Assembly: GCA_027484145.1 (NCBI GenBank)
Contig: JAIXUH010000027.1
Coordinates: 1 to 64,000, forward strand
Direction of reading: 5' to 3'
DNA: 64,000 bases
DNA from: Rhodobacter sp.
GTDB lineage: Bacteria; Pseudomonadota; Alphaproteobacteria; Rhodobacterales; Rhodobacteraceae
Made by a program: the position numbers and the translations under genes. The notes beneath the pieces were generated by a model. It had not been told where the DNA came from. It was given only the letters and a program-made list of their open reading frames with translations, and made no database searches. Below are positions 27,301 through 35,422 of the stretch, in pieces. Each line of letters begins with the position of its first letter. Position 1 is the first letter of the stretch.

Positions 27301-28466
27301 AGGCGGGCAAACTCCGGTTCAAGGGCGGCAAGGTCATCCAGCGTGGCGGCAGAGGCGAACAGCGACAGATGCGGCAGAGCGGCGGCCATTCCGGCGGCAA
27401 CCGGGGCATAATCGCGCCAGCCCTTCAACGGGTTCAGCCAGATGATCCGGCACCCCCGCCGCGCCAGCCGCGCAATGGAAGCGCCAAGGGCTTCGGCGGG
27501 CTCGGTGTCATAGCCGTCTGACAGGATCAGCACCACGGTGCGCCCGTTGACAAAGCGCCGGGCGTAAGTGGCCGCAAACTGCGAAAGGGCGGCCCCGATG
27601 CGGCTGCCGCCGCCAAAGCCGTCAGCCAGCAGGGTGATGCGGTTCAGCGCGCGAAACAGGTCATCATCACGCAGGGCCTCGGTGATCCTCACCAGACGCG
27701 TGTGAAACAGATAGGCTCCAGACTGCCCGTCGGCCCGCATCAGCCCTGCCAGAAAGGCAAGAAATGGGCGGGCATAAAGTGTCATGGACCCCGAAACATC
27801 CACCAAGGCCGCAATCCGTACCGGACGGTCTGGCCTTCGCTTACGGGCAAGGCGCAAAGGTTCGCCCCCGGTGGAAAGACTCGCGCGCAGGGTGCGACGA
27901 AGGTCAATCTTTGCACCGCGCCGTGCTGCCTTGGCGCGGCGCGACCGGCGGTCACGCAACGCGGCTCCTAGCTTATGTGCGACACGTTCTGCGGCGGCGA
28001 TGTCCTCGGCGGATACGACATCGCGCAGATCTTTCTTCATCAGGCTGCGGATGGTGCTGGCGATCAGGCGCCCGTCGCTGCCAGACTCGGCTTCGCCGCC
28101 GTCACCATCGGGGGTGTCGGGGCGTCCGCGTCCCCCTCCGGACGCCCCTTCGGCCCCGCGCGCAGCGGGGCTTGCGGCGGCATGGGGGGCCTGCGGCACG
28201 GCCTTGGCTCGCACCCGCCCGCCGTTGCGCCAATAGGCATCAAACAATCCGTCAAACCGCGCCCAATCTTCGGCGGAGCCGCAGGAAACGGTTTTCAACG
28301 CGGCGCGCACGCTTTCCACCTCGGGTCGGGTCACGGCAAGGGCGCGCAGGGCCAGATCGGCCTCGCCCACCCCCAGCCGGAACCCGTGCAGGCGCAGATG
28401 TGCCATGAACCCGGCCACACGGGCCACCGGGCCATCATCGCGCGCGGCAAAGCGGGTGGGTTTCAT
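27297..28466 (-). CDS. coxE: CoxE-like VWA-domain protein
   Basis: A 389-residue protein with a C-terminal von Willebrand A domain. The MIDAS motif is DVSGSM (about residue 227), with VVLILSDGYDT further on. In O. carboxidovorans CoxE works with the AAA+ ATPase CoxD to build the Cu-S-Mo site of CO dehydrogenase. Start overlaps the coxD stop and its stop overlaps coxF, so the three are translated together. Confidence 0.88.
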   Translation of the reverse strand: MKPTRFAARDDGPVARVAGFMAHLRLHGFRLGVGEADLALRALAVTRPEVESVRAALKTVSCGSAEDWARFDGLFDAYWRNGGRVRAKAVPQAPHAAASPAARGAEGASGGGRGRPDTPDGDGGEAESGSDGRLIASTIRSLMKKDLRDVVSAEDIAAAERVAHKLGAALRDRRSRRAKAARRGAKIDLRRTLRASLSTGGEPLRLARKRRPDRPVRIAALVDVSGSMTLYARPFLAFLAGLMRADGQSGAYLFHTRLVRITEALRDDDLFRALNRITLLADGFGGGSRIGAALSQFAATYARRFVNGRTVVLILSDGYDTEPAEALGASIARLARRGCRIIWLNPLKGWRDYAPVAAGMAAALPHLSLFASAATLDDLAALEPEFARL

Positions 28467-29329
28467 GCGGCCTTCCCCGCCAGACGCTGCGCCACTTCGG
28501 TGGTGATGCTGGCGCGGTCGGATTGGGTTTTCAGCAAGGTCGCAAGCGCCGCCTGCAGCACAACGGGGTCCGACGACAGGTCTGCAATCCCCAGACCGGC
28601 CAGTGCGGCGGCAAAATCCAGCATCTCTGCCACGCCGGGCTTTTTCTCCAGATCCTCATGCCGCAAGGATTGCACAAAGGCCACGATCTGCCCGCCAAGC
28701 GCCGCGGATACGCCGGGGCATCGGGCCTGCAGAATGGCCAGTTCCGTGGCGCGGTCGGGGTAGTCGACATGGGCGTAAAGGCAGCGGCGGCGCAACGCAT
28801 CCGACAGATCGCGCGTGCCATTGGCGGTCAGGATGACCATGGGCCGCGTGACCGCTGTGATTGTGCCCATCTCGGGGATCGTAATCTGAAAATCAGACAG
28901 GATTTCAAGCAGATAGGCCTCAAACTCCTCATCCGCGCGGTCAATCTCATCAATCAACAGCACAGGGGCCACGGGCTGGCGGATGGCGCGCAGCAGGGGG
29001 CGTTCCAGCAGATAGGGTTCGGAAAAGAGCTGCGCCTCATCGGTATGACCGTCGCCTGCGGCACGAATGGCCAGCAACTGCCGCTGATAATTCCATTCGT
29101 AAATTGCCTGCGCGGCATCCAGCCCTTCATAGCATTGCAAGCGGATCAGATCGCACCCCTTGGCCATGGCAAGGGCGCGCGCCACTTCGGTCTTGCCCAC
29201 GCCGGCTGCACCCTCCAGCAAAAGGGGCCGCCCCAGCACCAAGGACAGGTGCAAAGCCATGGCCAGATCGGGCGGGGCAACATAGCCCTGCGACGCCAAA
29301 TCGGCCTGAATATCCGTCCATTGGGTCAT
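28463..29329 (-). CDS. coxD: CoxD-like MoxR AAA+ ATPase
   Basis: A 288-residue AAA+ ATPase of the MoxR group. Walker A LEGAAGVGKTEVARAL is at about residues 38-53 and Walker B is VLLIDEIDRADEEFE. In the O. carboxidovorans system CoxD is needed to assemble the CuSMoO2 centre. It lies 56 nt downstream of coxL, with a GTAGGG palindrome in the gap. Confidence 0.88.
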   Translation of the reverse strand: MTQWTDIQADLASQGYVAPPDLAMALHLSLVLGRPLLLEGAAGVGKTEVARALAMAKGCDLIRLQCYEGLDAAQAIYEWNYQRQLLAIRAAGDGHTDEAQLFSEPYLLERPLLRAIRQPVAPVLLIDEIDRADEEFEAYLLEILSDFQITIPEMGTITAVTRPMVILTANGTRDLSDALRRRCLYAHVDYPDRATELAILQARCPGVSAALGGQIVAFVQSLRHEDLEKKPGVAEMLDFAAALAGLGIADLSSDPVVLQAALATLLKTQSDRASITTEVAQRLAGKAA

Positions 29330-29351
29330 TGGTGTTCCGGTTGGTCATGGG

Positions 29352-29377
29352 GTAGGGCGGGGTTAACCCCGCCCTAC
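29352..29377. repeat. GTAGGG-type perfect palindrome, copy 3
   Basis: A perfect 26-base palindrome whose arms begin GTAGGGCGGGGTT. It lies between coxL and coxD, where it may form a stable hairpin in the mRNA and protect the coxMSL part or reduce coxDEF expression. It is the best copy of the family seen at 5049 and 17151. Confidence 0.65.
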
Positions 29378-29385
29378 AACAAGCA

Positions 29386-31806
29386 TCAGCCGTGCAGACC
29401 CAGATCATTGGCGATCTTCCAGATGCGCCAATGGTCATGCGGCATATGGGCCTGCTTCAGACCAAAGGGCCGGAAAGCATCATGCACCGCGTTCGAAAAC
29501 GCCGGAACCGACCCCACGTTCGGGCTTTCGCCCACGCCCTTGGCCCCAATCGGGTGGTGCGGCGACGGGGTTTCGGTGTGGTCGGTGGTGTAGTGCGGCG
29601 TCTCCCATGCCGTCGGCAGGAAGAAATCCATCAGCGTTCCGGTCTTGCAGTTGCCGATCTCGTCATAGGCAATCTCTTGCCCCATCGCGATGGCATAGCC
29701 TTCGGTCGCACCGCCGTGCACCTGTCCGTCAATGATCATCGGGTTGATCCGGGTGCCGCAATCATCCAGCGCATAGAACTGCCGCACCTCATGCTCGCCG
29801 GTGTCCACGTCAATTTCCATGACGGCGATATAGGCGCCAAAAGGATAGGTCATGTTCGGCGGGTCGTAATAGCTGACCGCCTCCAACCCCGGCTCGATGC
29901 CCGGAATCGCCTGATTATAAGCGGCATAGGCCAGTTCCTTCATGGTCTTGAACCGTTCTGGCGCACCCTTCACCTGGAAACGGTCCACGTCCCATTCCAG
30001 ATCGCCATCATGTACCTCTAGCAGGTAGGCCGCGATCATCTGGGCCTTGGCCCGGATTTTCCGCCCGCACAGCGCCGTGGCCGCACCTGCGACGGGGGTT
30101 GAGCGTGAGCCATAGGTGCCAAGGCCATAAGGCGCGGTATCTGTATCGCCTTCCTCAACCGTGATGGAGTCGGCCGAAAGGCCGATTTCCGAGGCGATGA
30201 TCTGCGCGAACGTCGTGGCGTGGCCTTGGCCCTGGGAAATGGTCCCCAGCCGTGCGATGGCCGAACCGGTGGGATGGATGCGGATTTCGCAGGAGTCAAA
30301 CATGCCCATCCCGAGGATATCGCAGTTCTTGACCGGTCCCGCACCGACGATCTCGGTGAAATGCGTCAGCCCGATCCCGATCAGTTTGCGTGTCTTGCCG
30401 GCCTTGAAATCCTCCAGCCGCTGCGCCTGTTCGGCGCGCAAGCCGTCATAGTTCACGGCCTTCAGCGCCTTGTCCCATGCCGTGTGGTAATCGCCCGAGT
30501 CATATTCCCAGCCAAGCGCCGACTGATAGGGGAACTGGTCCTTGCGGATAAAGTTGATGCGCCGCAACTCGGCCGCATCCATGTTCAACTCGATCGCCAG
30601 CACCTCGATCATCCGTTCGATGAAATAGGCGGCCTCGGTTACCCGGAACGAACAGCGATAAGCCACGCCGCCCGGTGCCTTGTTCGTGTAGACGCCGTCC
30701 ACGCCAAGATAAGCCACGGGAATGTCATAAGACCCGGTGCAGATGGAAAAGAACCCGGCGGGGAATTTGGTCGGGTCGGCGCAGGCGTCAAAGGCGCCAT
30801 GGTCAGCGGTGACATGGCAATGCAGGCCGGTGATCTTGCCCTCTTTGGTGGCGCTGATCTTGCCCTTCATCCAGTAATCCCGGGCAAAGGCGGTGGCCAT
30901 CAGGTTGTCCATCCGGTCTTCGATCCACTTCACCGGCTTGCCGGTGACGATGGAGGCGACGATGGCGCAGACATAGCCGGGATAGACGCCAACCTTGTTG
31001 CCAAAACCACCGCCGATATCGGGCGACACCACGCGGATGTTGTGCTCTTCGATCCCCGACAGAAGGCTGGCCACGGTGCGCACCACATGCGGGGCCTGAA
31101 ACGTGCCCCAGACGGTCAGCTTGCCGTTGACCTTGTCCATGCTGGCCACGCAGCCGCAGGTTTCCAACGGGCAGGGGTGGGTGCGGTGGTAATAGACCAT
31201 TTCTTCGGCCACGACATCTGCCGCGCCGATCACCTGCTCGGTTGCCTCCTTGTCACCCACTTCCCACAGGAAGATGTGATTGTGGTGGCGGCGGGGGCCA
31301 TGCGCGCCCGACATGATGCCGTTCAGATCTTCACGCAGCACGGGCGCGTCATCGGCAAGCGCCTTGAACGGGTCCACGACAACGGGCAGTTCCTCGTAAT
31401 CCACCTCGACCAGTTCGATGGCGTCGGCGGCGATGAAGCGGTCTTTGGCCACGACAAAGGCCACTTCCTGCCCCTGAAAGAGCACCTTACCATCGGCCAG
31501 AACCATCTGCTTGTCGCCGGCCAGCGTCGGCATCCAGTGCAGGTTCAAGGGCGCAAGGTCCGCCGCTGTCAGCACGGCAATCACGCCGGGCAGGGCGCGG
31601 GCGGCATCGGCATTGATGCTTTTCACCCGCGCATGGGCATAGGGGCTGCGGACGAAATCGCCGAACAGCATGCCTGCCATCTTGATGTCGTCAACGTAGT
31701 TGCCCTTGCCTTGGGTAAAGCGTACGTCCTCGACCCGCTTGCGCGAGGAACCCAGACCCTTCAGCTTTTCAACGCGTTCTTCACGCGACGGGGTAAGGTC
31801 GTTCAT
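29386..31806 (-). CDS. coxL: Aerobic CO dehydrogenase large subunit (form I)
   Basis: An 806-residue molybdenum hydroxylase large subunit, close to the 809 of O. carboxidovorans CoxL. The active-site loop is AYRCSFR at residues 382-388, the form I signature; C385 corresponds to the copper-binding Cys388. The catalytic Glu lies in GAKGVGES near the C-terminus. It oxidises CO to CO2 and passes electrons through CoxS and CoxM. The ATG at 31806 overlaps the coxS stop (ATGA); the longer frame upstream is a read-through into coxS. Confidence 0.97.
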   Translation of the reverse strand: MNDLTPSREERVEKLKGLGSSRKRVEDVRFTQGKGNYVDDIKMAGMLFGDFVRSPYAHARVKSINADAARALPGVIAVLTAADLAPLNLHWMPTLAGDKQMVLADGKVLFQGQEVAFVVAKDRFIAADAIELVEVDYEELPVVVDPFKALADDAPVLREDLNGIMSGAHGPRRHHNHIFLWEVGDKEATEQVIGAADVVAEEMVYYHRTHPCPLETCGCVASMDKVNGKLTVWGTFQAPHVVRTVASLLSGIEEHNIRVVSPDIGGGFGNKVGVYPGYVCAIVASIVTGKPVKWIEDRMDNLMATAFARDYWMKGKISATKEGKITGLHCHVTADHGAFDACADPTKFPAGFFSICTGSYDIPVAYLGVDGVYTNKAPGGVAYRCSFRVTEAAYFIERMIEVLAIELNMDAAELRRINFIRKDQFPYQSALGWEYDSGDYHTAWDKALKAVNYDGLRAEQAQRLEDFKAGKTRKLIGIGLTHFTEIVGAGPVKNCDILGMGMFDSCEIRIHPTGSAIARLGTISQGQGHATTFAQIIASEIGLSADSITVEEGDTDTAPYGLGTYGSRSTPVAGAATALCGRKIRAKAQMIAAYLLEVHDGDLEWDVDRFQVKGAPERFKTMKELAYAAYNQAIPGIEPGLEAVSYYDPPNMTYPFGAYIAVMEIDVDTGEHEVRQFYALDDCGTRINPMIIDGQVHGGATEGYAIAMGQEIAYDEIGNCKTGTLMDFFLPTAWETPHYTTDHTETPSPHHPIGAKGVGESPNVGSVPAFSNAVHDAFRPFGLKQAHMPHDHWRIWKIANDLGLHG

Positions 31807-32294
31807 TCTGCCGCCTCCTTCGCGTTCATCTCGGCTGCCGCCGCAAGAATGGCTTTGACGATGTTCTGATACCCGGTGCAGCGGCACAGGTTGCCCGCGA
31901 TGCCAAAGCGCACCTCTTCTTCGGTCGGGCTCGGGTTTTCGATCAGCAGGCCATGTGCACGGGTGATCATGCCCGGGGTGCAATAGCCGCACTGCAACCC
32001 GTGATGTTCGCGGAACGTGCGCTGCAGAACATGCAGGGCATCGGGCGAGCCCAAGCCCTCGATGGTGGTGATCTGGGCACCTTGGGCCTGAACGGCCAGA
32101 ATGGTGCAGGCCTTGACCGACTTGCCGTTCATATCAACGGTGCAGGCACCGCAATGGCTGGTTTCGCAGCCGATGTGCGGCCCGGTCAGGTTCAACCGCT
32201 CGCGTAGCACATGGATCAGCAGTTCGCGCGGTTCCGCCAGAATGTCATGCTCCTCACCATTCACGGTCAGGCTGACTTGCATCTTTGTTGCCAT
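31803..32294 (-). CDS. coxS: Aerobic CO dehydrogenase small iron-sulfur subunit
   Basis: A 163-residue subunit with two [2Fe-2S] clusters. The plant-type cluster has [10 protein letters not shown] plus a later Cys, and the second has CGYCTPG and [10 protein letters not shown]. The ATG at 32294 follows GGGAGGAAATC; an upstream in-frame start overlaps coxM. The gene is 11 nt after coxM and overlaps coxL by 4 nt. Confidence 0.97.
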   Translation of the reverse strand: MATKMQVSLTVNGEEHDILAEPRELLIHVLRERLNLTGPHIGCETSHCGACTVDMNGKSVKACTILAVQAQGAQITTIEGLGSPDALHVLQRTFREHHGLQCGYCTPGMITRAHGLLIENPSPTEEEVRFGIAGNLCRCTGYQNIVKAILAAAAEMNAKEAAE

Positions 32295-32305
32295 GATTTC
32301 CTCCC

Positions 32306-33160
32306 TCAGGCCCGCGACCATGCGCGCGCAATCGCGCGGGCAAGGATCACCCCTGCCACGTGGCGCTTGAATTCCACCGGGCCGCGGTTGTCGGCCGAAG
32401 GGTCGATATCACCCAACATGGCGCTGACCGCCGCCGCGACCGCATCCTTGCCGCAATCGCTGCCCACAAGGGCGGCTGCCGCGCCGGCTGACCAAACCGG
32501 CGTATCCTTCAGGTTCGTCATCGCCACGCTGGCCGACGCGACCTTGCCGCCGGATTTGGCCACAACAACCGCCGCCGCGGCCGTGGCATAGTCACCGATC
32601 TTGCGCTTTTGCTTTTCATAGGCGTAGCCGCCGCCGGGTGCTGCAAAGCTGATCGTGGTCAGAATCTCATCATCGGCCCGTTCCGTGACATAGGCCGAAT
32701 GGTAAAAGTCACGCGCCGCCACGTCGCGGCTGCCTGCAGGGCCGACAAGGGTAAAGGTCGCGTCAAGACACTGCATCAACCCCGGCATATCGTTGCCCGG
32801 ATCGCCGTTGGCGACATTGCCGCCGACAGTGCCCATGTTGCGCACCTGCGGGTCGGCAATCTGCAGCGCGGCTTCGCGCAGAAGGGGCACGGCTTGGGTC
32901 AGGGCGGGGTGGCCGATCAGTTCGGCCTGCGTCACCATAGCGCCAAGGGTCACGCGCCCCTCGCCGACCGTGATGCCGCGCAGTTCGCTGACGCCCTGCA
33001 GATCGACCAGATGCGCGATGTCGGTCATCCGCAGCTTCATCATGGGCAACAGGCTATGCCCGCCGGCGATCACACGCGCCTCTTCCCCATGTCTGGTCAA
33101 AAGTCCGATGGCCGACACAAGGTCGTCCGGCCGATGATACTCGAAGGCCGCTGGTATCAT
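32306..33160 (-). CDS. coxM: Aerobic CO dehydrogenase medium FAD subunit
   Basis: A 284-residue flavoprotein subunit. The two FAD pyrophosphate motifs are [13 protein letters not shown] (about residues 32-44) and [14 protein letters not shown] (about 111-124). The start follows GGGAGGAACAC. It is the first structural gene of the coxMSL set, and the spacer upstream holds three direct repeats. Confidence 0.96.
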   Translation of the reverse strand: MIPAAFEYHRPDDLVSAIGLLTRHGEEARVIAGGHSLLPMMKLRMTDIAHLVDLQGVSELRGITVGEGRVTLGAMVTQAELIGHPALTQAVPLLREAALQIADPQVRNMGTVGGNVANGDPGNDMPGLMQCLDATFTLVGPAGSRDVAARDFYHSAYVTERADDEILTTISFAAPGGGYAYEKQKRKIGDYATAAAAVVVAKSGGKVASASVAMTNLKDTPVWSAGAAAALVGSDCGKDAVAAAVSAMLGDIDPSADNRGPVEFKRHVAGVILARAIARAWSRA

Positions 33161-33240
33161 GTGTTCCTCCCTTGGTGCGCTTTTTCGAGTGGCGCGCTTG
33201 GCTGAACGCTATGCGGGGGGGGCCGATTCCAGAGGCCGCG

Positions 33241-33289
33241 CAAACGAATGCGGCAGCGATTTGCACGAACGGCGATTGGTGTGCACGAA
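33241..33289 (-). promoter_or_regulatory. Three direct repeats upstream of coxM, candidate LytTR site
   Basis: Read on the minus strand, TTCGTGCA occurs at 33289-33282 and again at 33269-33262, 20 bases apart, with a poorer copy TTCGTTTG at 33248-33241, 21 bases further on. LytTR-domain regulators usually bind direct repeats about two helical turns apart. The gene just upstream encodes an MHYT-LytTR protein. The repeats lie 80-130 bases before the coxM start. Confidence 0.55.
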
Positions 33290-33308
33290 GTGCGAAAGGA
33301 CTATTGAC

Positions 33309-34436
33309 CTATACGCCCAAAACCTCGCGCAGTTCGGCAAGGCGCGTTCTGCTGACGGGCACGCGCAGCCCCTTTTCATCACCGATGACGCAAAAGCCCG
33401 AGTCCTTGTTCCGCTCAAACCGGGTCACGCGCGCGGGGTTCAGAAGGTAACTGCGGTGCACGCGGATAAAGCCCAAAGGGGCCAGCTTTTCCTCGGCTTC
33501 CGAGATGGACCATGGGCAAAACATCGTCTCGGCATCGCGGTGCAAGACCGTGTAATGCCCTTCGGCGCGCACGGCGGCAATGCTGGATGGGTCCACAAAA
33601 AAGGTGCGCCCTTCCCGTTCGTGCGGGATGCGCACAGAACCGGGGGCCGGGCGGGTGGGCGCGGGAACGGCTGCGGCCTGCGGTTCGGCGGCGGGCAACG
33701 GGGGGTCTGCGGCAACATCCGGGGCGGCCGCATCTGGCGCAAAGGTGACGCCGGTCAGCAGAAAGGCGGATGAGATCAGAAAGGCCGACAGTGTGACGAT
33801 GATGGCCAAAGCCTCATTGCTGATCTGCGTGCCGATTGGCGCAACCTCGCCCGTCGGAACAAAGGCAGTGCCTGCCATGGCAAGGTAATGCACGCAAACC
33901 ACGGCCAGCCCGAAACAGACCGTGCCAAGGATGATATTGCGCCGCCCCCGGTCGCCATAGGCGATGCGCATGGCGACCATCGACAGCACGATCGACGCCA
34001 GCACCGCCCCTGCCACGCCGGTGGGGGTATAGACCGGGCGGCACAATTCGATGCCGGACATGCCGGTGTAGTGCATCAGTGGAATGCCAAGGCCGATAAT
34101 GGCCCCGGCAAGCGAGATGCTGCCCACCGTGCGCGGCCGGAAATGCAGGATCAAGAGCGCCACACCCGCCACCAGAATGGCGACAAGCGCCGAGATCAGC
34201 GTCGTCAGCGCATCGTAATAGAACAAGAGCGGCATCTGCAGGCCCAGCATGGCCACAAAATGCATCGACCAGATGCCACCCCCAAGGGCAACCGATGCCA
34301 TCGACACCACCGTCTTGCGCCGCTGCGTGGGCAGGCGCGACGCGCCCCGTGTCAACGACAGGCCTGTAAACCCCGCCATCAATGCAATGGCAAGCGAGGC
34401 TATGACCAGCCGCCAGTCATGGGTGTAGTCAAGCAC
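33309..34436 (-). CDS. coxC: CoxC-like MHYT-LytTR membrane regulator
   Basis: A 375-residue protein with an N-terminal MHYT sensor domain of about seven helices and a C-terminal LytTR DNA-binding domain (about residues 270-375). The MHYT copper- or gas-ligand motifs are MHFVAM, MHYTGM and HYLAM. The LytTR part shows FVDPSSIAAVRAEGHYTVLH and FIRVHRSYLLN. CoxC and CoxH of O. carboxidovorans have this architecture. GTG start after GGGGAGGAG. Likely a CO- or O2-responsive regulator of coxMSL. Confidence 0.88.
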   Translation of the reverse strand: MLDYTHDWRLVIASLAIALMAGFTGLSLTRGASRLPTQRRKTVVSMASVALGGGIWSMHFVAMLGLQMPLLFYYDALTTLISALVAILVAGVALLILHFRPRTVGSISLAGAIIGLGIPLMHYTGMSGIELCRPVYTPTGVAGAVLASIVLSMVAMRIAYGDRGRRNIILGTVCFGLAVVCVHYLAMAGTAFVPTGEVAPIGTQISNEALAIIVTLSAFLISSAFLLTGVTFAPDAAAPDVAADPPLPAAEPQAAAVPAPTRPAPGSVRIPHEREGRTFFVDPSSIAAVRAEGHYTVLHRDAETMFCPWSISEAEEKLAPLGFIRVHRSYLLNPARVTRFERNKDSGFCVIGDEKGLRVPVSRTRLAELREVLGV

Positions 34437-34735
34437 GCCTGACTCCTCCCCGGATCGCGCCTGTCTTCACCCTAACAGATCATTGGCGCGAACAGGAAGA
34501 TGGCAGCCAAAAGTATGCCCGCCCAGGTTCATCCGCCACCGTGGTATACCAAAGCCGTTTGATGCGCTTCCAATGGGCTGATTTCGCGGGTTTTGCAGGG
34601 CTTTACCCTTGGTTTCGGTCCAAAGGCACTACTCTTGCCGGTTAAACCTTTGCCGGACAGCGCCGTTCCTAGCCTCTGACAGGCCCCTCGCAGTTGAGTG
34701 AGCCTGATCTGTGCGATTGAGGGTGGCAAACGGGA
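34437..34735. other. Intergenic region between divergent cox and chemotaxis operons
   Basis: This 299-base gap has no credible gene. It must hold promoters for coxC (minus) and the chemotaxis operon (plus). A candidate flagellar-type promoter is described separately. I see no clear promoter for coxC. Confidence 0.6.
34643..34669 (+). promoter_or_regulatory. Candidate sigma-28 (FliA) promoter for the chemotaxis operon
   Basis: TAAA (34643-34646), exactly 15 bases, then GCCGTTCC (34662-34669). The sigma-28 consensus is TAAA-N15-GCCGATAA; the spacing and the GCCG core match. It is 66 bases before the first chemotaxis gene. Confidence 0.45.
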
Positions 34736-35056
34736 ATGACCAATCAGACAGCTAGGCTTCGAATGACGGGCAGTTTGAAACTGCCACAGGCAGAGCGTCT
34801 TGCCGACCAGCTTTGCCGGGCGCTGGACGACCGCGATATCGAAATTGACGCAACAGCAGTGGACGAGGTGGATGCCTCGATCCTTCAGGTTCTGGTCGCG
34901 GCGCGGCGCGAGGCAAGCGCCAAGGGGCGCAGCTTTGAGGTCAGCTTTGACCCGGAAGGTGCGCCGCAGCAACTGGCAGCACAGCTTTATCTGACCGCGG
35001 CCTTGGGCATGACGGCCCGTGCCGGTTCCTCCAACTTTCAAGGCGATGAACAGTAA
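34736..35056 (+). CDS. STAS-domain protein
   Basis: A 106-residue single STAS domain, similar to anti-sigma-factor antagonists and to STAS proteins often found in chemotaxis operons. The core is IEIDATAVDEVDASILQVLV at about residues 35-55, where S48 lies at the position phosphorylated in SpoIIAA-like proteins. It is followed directly by cheY with no gap. The partner is not identified; it may bind the CheA or receptor complex. Confidence 0.75.
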   Translation: MTNQTARLRMTGSLKLPQAERLADQLCRALDDRDIEIDATAVDEVDASILQVLVAARREASAKGRSFEVSFDPEGAPQQLAAQLYLTAALGMTARAGSSNFQGDEQ

Positions 35057-35422
35057 ATGGCAAAGACCGTACTTACCGTAGACGACTCCCCTTCGGTGCG
35101 GCGCATGGTGTCCATGACGCTGACGGAAGCGGGCTATACCGTGATCGAGGCCGTCGATGGCCGTGACGGGCTGTCCAAGGCCACCACACAGACCGTTGAT
35201 GCGGTGATCACCGACCAGAACATGCCGAACATGGACGGGCTGTCGTTCATCCGTGAGTTCCGCAAGCACCCGGCTGGGCGCGGCGTGCCGGTGATCGTGC
35301 TGTCAACCGAGTCGAATGACGGGCTGAAGCAGGTCGCACGCGACGCGGGCGCCTCGGGCTGGATGGTGAAGCCGTTCAGCCAGGACAAGTTGATCGCTGT
35401 GGTAAAAAAGGTGATCGGATGA
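35057..35422 (+). CDS. cheY: CheY-type response regulator
   Basis: A 121-residue stand-alone receiver domain. D9-D10, phosphoacceptor D53, T84 and K105 are all present. It should be phosphorylated by the CheA encoded next, whose start overlaps its stop (ATGA). It has no output domain, so it acts by binding a target such as a motor. Confidence 0.93.
   Translation: MAKTVLTVDDSPSVRRMVSMTLTEAGYTVIEAVDGRDGLSKATTQTVDAVITDQNMPNMDGLSFIREFRKHPAGRGVPVIVLSTESNDGLKQVARDAGASGWMVKPFSQDKLIAVVKKVIG

Noticed and set aside
29386-31806. Form II (CoxL-like, AYRGAGR) molybdenum hydroxylase
   Set aside because: The loop reads AYRCSFR, which is the form I motif, and the maturation genes coxDEF are present.
30220-31869. 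549-codon open frame on the plus strand
   Set aside because: Antisense to coxL, which is identified by its active-site loop and full length.
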